Assembly: GCA_945906715.1 (NCBI GenBank)
Contig: CAMDRK010000028.1
Span: 1-14,804 of the forward strand
DNA length: 14,804 nt
Direction of reading: 5' to 3'
Origin: Nitrospira lenta
Lineage (GTDB): Bacteria > Nitrospirota > Nitrospiria > Nitrospirales > Nitrospiraceae
Part shown: positions 1 through 5,264 of the stretch, in pieces
How the letters are laid out: each line of letters opens with the position of its first letter
Numbering within the stretch: position 1 is the stretch's first letter
The notes under the pieces: model-generated
The model's database searches: none
What the model saw: only the letters and a program-made list of their open reading frames with translations
What the model was told of the DNA's origin: nothing
Translations under genes and position numbers: made by a program

Positions 1-1604
1 TTGAGTCCTGCCTCGTTGGCAATAGCCCCGACAAGGTCACCCGGACGGATTCCTGCCTCTCGGCCTGCCCCGATATACACCTTGGCCATCCCCGCCGTTC
101 GTCCGCCGCGACCCGGCGCGTTGAACGGTCTGCCCTGTCCCTCTCTCGGCATCATGCCTCCAGCCCGTCCTCGAGGATCTGCCATCGGACGCCGCGCCAT
201 CGACGGCCGCTCCGGTGGCCTGGACGACATTGCCGGAATATCCTGCTCCTTTCGCTCTCCACCCTGCATGCGAAAGACGAGTTTCATGGCCGCAGCGGCC
301 ACCTCCAGGGGATCTCCCTGATCGGCGAGGGAAGCGACCACGGCTCGAAACAGGTCGAGGTCTCCGGCTGCGAGCACTTCTTCAATCTCGCCCTTGGTTC
401 TTGCCAATCGTTTCGTGCGAAGATCGCCGACGGTCGGCACTTGCATCACGACAATTTTGGCTTTTGTGAGCTGCTCGATGTTCCACAGCAACCGCTGCTC
501 GCGCGGGTCGATGACGGTGATCGCCGACCCTTCACGACCGGCCCTTCCAGTCCGCCCGATCCGATGGACATAGCCTTCCGGCGACGTCGGCAAATCGTAG
601 TTCACGACATGCGACACGGATGGAATATCCAAACCCCGCGCCGCCACATCGGTGGCCACGAGGAGTTCAGTCTGCCCGGCCCGAAACGAATTCATCACGC
701 GATCGCGCTGAGGCTGATTCATGCCGCCATGGATCGCTTCAGCCCGGTGCCCACGACTGGTCAGCATTGCGGTAATCTCATCGACTTCGATACGCGTGCG
801 GCAAAATACGAGGGCCGACTTCGGAGCTTCCACATCCAGAATACGAGCCAATGCCGCTTCTTTATGCTGCCGGGCCACGATGTAGGCTGTTTGATGGACA
901 CGCGGCGCAGCGCCGGCCTTGAGCGGCTCCTTGGCAATCCTGATCTCGACCGGCTCCTTCAGATGGCGCTTGGCAATAGCCGCGATCCTGGCGGGCATGG
1001 TGGCGGAGAACAACGCCGTCTGCCGCTCTTTGGGCGTCTGCTCAAGAATGGCGTCCAGATCCTCGGCAAATCCCATGTCCAGCATCTCATCGGCCTCGTC
1101 CAGCACGACCGTCTGAATCGTCTTGAGCTGCAAGGTTTTACGGCGGATGTGATCCAGCGCCCGCCCAGGGGTCGCCACGATGACATCGACACCACGCCTG
1201 AGCGCCTGGAGCTGCAACCCCATCGCCTGGCCTCCATAGACCGGAAGCACAGTGATTTTCAATTCTTTGCCATAGCGCGTGACGGCTTCGCCGACCTGTA
1301 TGGCCAATTCTCTCGTCGGCACCAGGACAAGCGCGGAGGGGCAACGTCGCGCCGAATGGGCGATGCGCTGCAGCAATGGCAGCGTGAACGCTGCCGTCTT
1401 GCCGGTTCCGGTTGCCGCTTGGCCCAAGAGATCGCGGCCCGCCAATAACGGAGGGATCGCCTCCCGCTGGATCGGCGTGGGCTCTTCGTACCCCAACGTA
1501 TCGAGCGTCGTCAGCAGAGCCGCTTCCAGGCCCAGTGCCGCGAAGCCGGGTGAAAAACCCTTTGCAGGCATTTCGGCCTGTGGATGTGTGCTGTCATGTT
1601 TCAT
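1..1604 (-). CDS. deaD: DEAD-box ATP-dependent RNA helicase, DeaD/CsdA type (3' end outside window)
   Basis: Unwinds short RNA duplexes with ATP; DeaD-type enzymes act in ribosome assembly and mRNA turnover, particularly in the cold (family knowledge). Reading the minus strand from ATG 1604 gives 534 open codons that run off the left edge. Visible motifs: Q-motif region PTPIQ (43-47), Walker A ATGTGKT (64-70), PTREL (96-100), TPGR (145-148), DEAD (169-172), SAT (200-202), ATDVAARGLD (317-326) and HRIGRTGRAG (347-356). A basic Gly/Pro/Arg-rich linker (about 450-505) follows. The last visible residues, KVYIGAGREAGIRPGDLVGA, look like the start of the DbpA-type RNA-binding domain that marks DeaD. 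GAGG lies about 6 nt before the start. The leader contains an 8-bp pair (1649-1656 with 1704-1711), so the mRNA may have a structured 5' UTR. The helicase call is firm; DeaD rather than RhlE or DbpA rests on the C-terminal part. Confidence 0.9.
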   Translation of the reverse strand, partial: MKHDSTHPQAEMPAKGFSPGFAALGLEAALLTTLDTLGYEEPTPIQREAIPPLLAGRDLLGQAATGTGKTAAFTLPLLQRIAHSARRCPSALVLVPTRELAIQVGEAVTRYGKELKITVLPVYGGQAMGLQLQALRRGVDVIVATPGRALDHIRRKTLQLKTIQTVVLDEADEMLDMGFAEDLDAILEQTPKERQTALFSATMPARIAAIAKRHLKEPVEIRIAKEPLKAGAAPRVHQTAYIVARQHKEAALARILDVEAPKSALVFCRTRIEVDEITAMLTSRGHRAEAIHGGMNQPQRDRVMNSFRAGQTELLVATDVAARGLDIPSVSHVVNYDLPTSPEGYVHRIGRTGRAGREGSAITVIDPREQRLLWNIEQLTKAKIVVMQVPTVGDLRTKRLARTKGEIEEVLAAGDLDLFRAVVASLADQGDPLEVAAAAMKLVFRMQGGERKEQDIPAMSSRPPERPSMARRPMADPRGRAGGMMPREGQGRPFNAPGRGGRTAGMAKVYIGAGREAGIRPGDLVGAIANEAGL

Positions 1605-1958
1605 AGGATGCCTCGATTTTTTCAGCTGACATGTTGGTCGATTGATAACCGGGCTGTGCGCAAGTTCTTGTCATACTACTGGAGTTCTACTGAGAAGAGA
1701 TAGCAGCCCGGGGAAAAAAGTCTCTCTCCTCACCTGCACGACCCCGTTCCGCCAGTCGCGACCTCTTCCCAGGCGAAGGCATTCTATCAATGCTCTTTCC
1801 AAGCTTGCTCGTACTCTCTCCCCTAAGGGGTTATCCAACTACTCCACATTCTGTGCATAGGGCTCTTGGGAGGTTTCTATTGCGGCCGTCGAACGAGCAT
1901 AGCTTTATCGTGCGCGTTCCGGGAGCAGAGAAACCTCCCAAGAGCCCTATGCTTCCTT
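1605..1958. other. Gene-free interval between the 65-aa gene and the helicase gene
   Basis: This 354-bp stretch lies downstream of the 65-aa gene and upstream of the DEAD-box helicase, both read leftward. It must hold the helicase promoter and leader. Visible structures are the 98-bp inverted-repeat element at 1855-1952, a small palindrome CCCCTAAGGGG at 1820-1830, and the pair CCGGGCTG (1649-1656) with CAGCCCGG (1704-1711). Short open frames across it have no Shine-Dalgarno support and no recognisable protein signature. I could not assign -35/-10 boxes with confidence. Confidence 0.6.
1855..1952. repeat. 98-bp element with perfect 24-bp terminal inverted repeats and nested inner hairpin
   Basis: Bases 1855-1878 are the exact reverse complement of 1929-1952 (24 of 24). 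The 50-bp centre holds a second stem, GAACGAGCA (1891-1899) against TGCGCGTTC (1911-1919), with one mismatch. The element ends 6 bp before the stop codon (1959-1961) of the leftward 65-aa gene, so the mRNA of that gene would fold into it directly after its stop. No T-run follows on either strand and the loop is large, so it is not a typical intrinsic terminator. No target-site duplication is visible at the ends. It may be a MITE-like or REP-like repeat or a structured RNA. Confidence 0.8.
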
Positions 1959-2156
1959 TCACTCTTCTGGCAGTTGGATCGGCCCCGCCCACTCCCCTTT
2001 AGCGAGCGTCACTTCTTGAAACCCACCGTCCGGCCATTGAAACTGACCGACTTCATCGACTTGTACAATAAAGGGGTCGGCTTCATGTGCGAGACCACGG
2101 AACCAATACCACCCGGCGCTGCCAGGTTTCGTCTTGGTCCAGCGATCGCTTGCCAT
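1959..2156 (-). CDS. Small uncharacterised Trp/Gly-rich protein, 65 aa
   Basis: I do not recognise the family. The protein starts MASDRWTKTKPGSAGWYWFR and contains four Trp (WTK, GWYW, QWPDGG, GEWAGP), many Gly and an acidic end (LPEE). There is no signal peptide and no membrane segment, so a compact cytosolic beta-rich fold is plausible (inference). Coding support: ATG at 2154-2156 with AAAGGA about 10 nt upstream, a dense non-repetitive composition and a clean stop (TGA). It is divergent from hrpB; the two starts are 66 bp apart, so promoters must be packed into that gap or overlap the genes. The 98-bp inverted-repeat element begins directly downstream. The other frames over this stretch look like shadows. 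Confidence 0.72.
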   Translation of the reverse strand: MASDRWTKTKPGSAGWYWFRGLAHEADPFIVQVDEVGQFQWPDGGFQEVTLAKGEWAGPIQLPEE

Positions 2157-2222
2157 GTGTTTCTGTCCTTTTCGTGAGTGCGTTGGTCTGCTACAGTCTG
2201 CCTCGTGACCACCGAACCTATC

Positions 2223-4739
2223 ATGTCTACACTCCCAATAGAAGATGTGCTGCCGGCTCTGCGTCGTACGCTGGCGGATGGACGGAATGCATTACTGACT
2301 GCCGCGCCCGGCGCAGGGAAAACGACGCGTGTACCGCTGGCCTTGATCGATGCCCCCTGGCTCGACGGAAAAAAGCTGCTCATGTTGGAACCTCGGCGGC
2401 TTGCCACACGCGCTGCAGCCCATCGCATGGCATCCTCGTTGGGTGAATCGGTCGGCGGAACGGTCGGTTATCGCATGCGGCTCGATACCAAGGTAGGCCC
2501 CAAGACCAAAATCGAAGTGGTCACGGAAGGCATTCTCAGTCGCCTGCTCCAGCAAGATCCTGCGCTCAGCGAGTACGCAATTGTCCTGTTCGATGAATTC
2601 CACGAACGGAGTCTGCAGGCCGATACGGGCCTGGCTCTCTGTCTCGAATCGCAACGGCTTTTCCGTTCGGATCTCAGACTGCTTGTCATGTCAGCCACGT
2701 TGGACTGTGGACCGGTTTCAGACCTGCTGGGCCATGCGCCTGTGATTATCTGCGAAGGCAAAATGTTTCCCGTAGAGACCCGTTATCTCGATCAATCTCT
2801 CTCAGGCCATCTGGATGTCGCCGTCGTCCAATCGATCAGGCGTTCGATTGCGCAGGACCAAGGGAGCCTCCTGGTCTTTCTACCTGGCATGGCAGAGATC
2901 CGCCGCGTCGAACGAAAGCTCCTCGATCTGAATTTGGGTCCACATGTTCTTGTCGCGTCGCTCCATGGCGACCTGCCGCAAGAGGCGCAGGACCGCGCGA
3001 TCGCTCCCGCTCAACCGGGCACGAGAAAGATCGTGCTGGCCACCTCGATTGCCGAAACCAGTTTGACGATCGACGGAGTGCGCGTCGTCATCGATGCAGG
3101 GTTGCTGCGGGTGCCTCGCTTCGACCCGCGATCGGGACTCACAAGGTTGGAGACCATTCGCGTCACCCAGGATTCTGCCGAGCAACGTCGTGGCAGGGCT
3201 GGTCGGCTCGAACCGGGCATTTGTTCCCGCCTCTGGACCTCTGTGGAGCATCAATCGTTGGCCCCGCGTCGCCCTCCGGAGATACTCGACGCGGACCTGG
3301 CGCCGCTGCTACTCGAATTGGCCCTCTGGGGCACAGCCAATCCAGCAGAATTGTCCTGGCTCACTCCCCCACCGCCCGGGGCTGTGGCCCAGGCAAGAGC
3401 GTTGCTCATTGGCCTTGGCGCGTTCAATGCCGAGGGCCAGATCACCGCTCATGGAAGACAGATGGCTGAGCTGCCGCTGCATCCACGTCTCGCGCACATG
3501 CTGCTCAAAGCCGTGCCGTTGCAGCTCGGCAATCTGGCCTGTGAACTGGCCGCCTTGCTCAGCGAGCGTGACATTCTGAGAGGCCCCTCCGGCTGGCGCA
3601 ACGCCGATCTGAGACTCCGTTTGGATGTCTTACATGGACAGCACGATCATGCGGCTGGCGCCACCGTCGACCGCGCAGCCTGCCAGCGAGTCAGCCGCAC
3701 CGCCGATCTGTGGCAGCGGCAACTGTCGGGGTCGGCCCGTTCGGATCGACAGGACCGTCTCGATGAGGCCGGTCTGTTGCTCGCACTGGCCTATCCAGAT
3801 CGCATTGCCCAACGCCAAAGTGGAAACGACGCGCGCTATCTCATGGCCAATGGCCGTGGCGCCCTCTTTGCGAACCCTGACCCTCTCGGCTCAGAAGACT
3901 ATCTGGTCATTGCCGACCTGGATGGGGGCACACAATGGGCCAGGATCGATCTGGCCACGCCGGTACGGCTTCGCGATCTTGAGACCCTCTATGCAGATCA
4001 GATTCAGGTAGTGGATGAGGTATCGTGGGATGACACCGCCCAAGTGGTTCGTGCGACGAGACAGCACCGATTGGGTTCGCTCGTCCTAACTGAGCAGGGC
4101 CTCTCGAAGCCGGATGCTTCGATGATTTCAACGGCATTGTTACAGGGCATTCGTCGGACGGGACTCGACAGGTTGGCCTGGAATCCTGAGCTCCGTCAGT
4201 GGCGAGCCCGAGTGGGATTCCTCCGTCGGATCGAAGGACAAGAGTCACAATGGCCCGATCTGTCGGAGGAGGCGCTGTTGCGAACGCTCGACGACTGGCT
4301 GGCGCCCTATCTATCCGGGCTGACGACGCTCGACCGAGTCACGAGGCTCGATCTCGCCCAGCCCTTGCACGCGCTCCTCTCCTGGGAACAACAACGCCGA
4401 CTCGAACAGTGGGCTCCCACCCATCTCACGGTCCCAAGCGGGTCGAATGTTCGAGTGGAGTACGAGACGCCGGATTTGCCTATCCTGGCGGTGCGATTGC
4501 AAGAGATGTTCGGCTGCAAGAATACGCCCCACCTCGTCGATGGTAAGATTCCGGTTATGCTGCATCTCCTGTCACCAGCGCGACGGCCCGTCCAAATCAC
4601 CAAAGACCTCTCCAGCTTCTGGAAGTCGGCCTACCTCGAAGTGAAAAAAGAGCTTCGAGGCCGCTATCCCAAACATTCCTGGCCCGACGATCCCCTCACC
4701 GCCCCACCAACAGCCAAAGCCAAACGGCGAACGCGCTAA
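2223..4739 (+). CDS. hrpB: ATP-dependent helicase HrpB (DEAH/RHA family)
   Basis: An 838-aa superfamily 2 helicase of the HrpB type. RNA is the presumed substrate; the cellular role is poorly defined in most bacteria (family knowledge). Visible: Walker A AAPGAGKTT (27-35), motif Ia LEPRRLA (55-61), DEFH as motif II (124-127; DEFH rather than DEAH is usual in HrpB), SAT (157-159), motif V ATSIAETSLTIDG (273-285) and motif VI QRRGRAGR (321-328). A long C-terminal HrpB region ends with the signature around KKELRGRYPKHSWPDDP and a basic tail. The length agrees with the family. ATG 2223 was chosen because homology begins within a few residues of it; in-frame GTG codons at 2178 and 2205 would add 15 or 6 residues. 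No strong Shine-Dalgarno precedes any of the three. It is convergent with the MoaD-like gene. Confidence 0.93.
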   Translation: MSTLPIEDVLPALRRTLADGRNALLTAAPGAGKTTRVPLALIDAPWLDGKKLLMLEPRRLATRAAAHRMASSLGESVGGTVGYRMRLDTKVGPKTKIEVVTEGILSRLLQQDPALSEYAIVLFDEFHERSLQADTGLALCLESQRLFRSDLRLLVMSATLDCGPVSDLLGHAPVIICEGKMFPVETRYLDQSLSGHLDVAVVQSIRRSIAQDQGSLLVFLPGMAEIRRVERKLLDLNLGPHVLVASLHGDLPQEAQDRAIAPAQPGTRKIVLATSIAETSLTIDGVRVVIDAGLLRVPRFDPRSGLTRLETIRVTQDSAEQRRGRAGRLEPGICSRLWTSVEHQSLAPRRPPEILDADLAPLLLELALWGTANPAELSWLTPPPPGAVAQARALLIGLGAFNAEGQITAHGRQMAELPLHPRLAHMLLKAVPLQLGNLACELAALLSERDILRGPSGWRNADLRLRLDVLHGQHDHAAGATVDRAACQRVSRTADLWQRQLSGSARSDRQDRLDEAGLLLALAYPDRIAQRQSGNDARYLMANGRGALFANPDPLGSEDYLVIADLDGGTQWARIDLATPVRLRDLETLYADQIQVVDEVSWDDTAQVVRATRQHRLGSLVLTEQGLSKPDASMISTALLQGIRRTGLDRLAWNPELRQWRARVGFLRRIEGQESQWPDLSEEALLRTLDDWLAPYLSGLTTLDRVTRLDLAQPLHALLSWEQQRRLEQWAPTHLTVPSGSNVRVEYETPDLPILAVRLQEMFGCKNTPHLVDGKIPVMLHLLSPARRPVQITKDLSSFWKSAYLEVKKELRGRYPKHSWPDDPLTAPPTAKAKRRTR

Positions 4740-4740
4740 A

Positions 4741-4835
4741 CTGCGCGCGACAGGCGGAACGAGCGAGACGGGCAAGTCCAGATTTCACTGATCGAGCCTC
4801 TCCCGCCAGTCTCGTTTGTCTCGCGCGTCACGCAG
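4741..4835. repeat. Imperfect GC-rich inverted repeat between convergent genes
   Basis: The 100-bp gap between hrpB and the MoaD-like gene is nearly filled by two arms that are partly complementary: CTGCGCGCGACAGGCGG (from 4741) and the strand ending GTCTCGCGCGTCACGCAG (to 4835). The right arm reads in 9-nt steps, GTCTCGTTT (4809-4817), GTCTCGCGC (4818-4826), GTCACGCAG (4827-4835). The left arm contains the related AGCGAGACGGGC. It could help to end transcription from both sides, but there is no T-run. It looks like a GC-rich relative of the 9-bp elements further right. Confidence 0.55.
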
Positions 4836-4839
4836 GCCG

Positions 4840-5118
4840 CTAAGTGGGAATGTCGCGAGTCCCATCATATGACGTCCTCGACTGGTGGGAGAGCTTCAGA
4901 ATATCGCCGTCTTTGACTGCCGTGTCCTCACCGCTCACTTTTTTGTTCACCGCAATCATGACTTCCCGGTTCAAAAGAAACTGCAGCAATGGACCCATCC
5001 GGTCCTGGTTCGACTCAATGAGTTTCCTGACCGTGGTCGGCTCCGAGACCTCGCATTCGATTTCTGTTTCCCCGACCGCATTTTGAAGCGTCAATCCAAA
5101 GACCAGCACTGTCACCAT
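4840..5118 (-). CDS. MoaD/ThiS-like beta-grasp protein, no C-terminal Gly-Gly
   Basis: A 92-aa protein with the length and layout of MoaD/ThiS ubiquitin-like sulfur carriers. An N-terminal strand (MVTVLVFGLT) is followed by a helix (TTVRKLIESN), then the MIAVNKK strand (54-60) and the VKDGD turn (68-72), which is the family's most typical motif. True carriers end in Gly-Gly, which is adenylated and then thiocarboxylated. This protein instead continues ILKLSHQ and ends TRDIPT, so carrier chemistry seems unlikely. ATG 5118 was chosen because GAGGA sits 6 nt upstream and the beta-grasp strand starts there. The same frame stays open upstream to 5334 only because it crosses the 9-bp repeat and the 3' end of the next gene. 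It could be a binding or regulatory relative; no partner gene lies beside it. Confidence 0.78.
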   Translation of the reverse strand: MVTVLVFGLTLQNAVGETEIECEVSEPTTVRKLIESNQDRMGPLLQFLLNREVMIAVNKKVSGEDTAVKDGDILKLSHQSRTSYDGTRDIPT

Positions 5119-5135
5119 AGCTTCCTCGTTGCTTG

Positions 5136-5264
5136 CTCTATCTCGTCTGTCTGGTCTGTCTGGTCTGTTCGGTCTGTCTGGTTCAAAGGCATCAAGTAGT
5201 TTACACCAACCAGTAGACAAAATAGACGAGACAGACAAGAAAGACCAGATAGACCAGAAAGACC
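5136..5264. repeat. 9-bp-period hairpin element, copy 1
   Basis: The left arm runs in exact 9-nt steps starting GTCT: GTCTGTCTG (5145-5153), the same again (5154-5162), GTCTGTTCG (5163-5171), GTCTGTCTG (5172-5180). The right arm runs in 9-nt steps starting AGAC at 5215, 5224, 5233, 5242, 5251 and 5260, for example AGACCAGAT. The arms are roughly complementary over about 36 bp, with a 30-odd-nt centre (GTTCAAAGGCATCAAG onwards) unlike that of copies 2 and 3. It fills the space between the FAD/Fe-S oxidase stop codon and the Shine-Dalgarno of the MoaD-like gene, both leftward. A transcript covering both genes would carry the hairpin. Confidence 0.85.

Noticed and set aside
441..1448. Long open frame on the plus strand (335 codons)
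   Set aside because: It is the antisense shadow of the DEAD-box helicase, whose motifs are complete and in one frame on the minus strand.
1649..1711. Intrinsic terminator from the CCGGGCTG/CAGCCCGG pair
   Set aside because: The loop is 47 nt and no T-run follows on either strand; it is at most part of the helicase leader.
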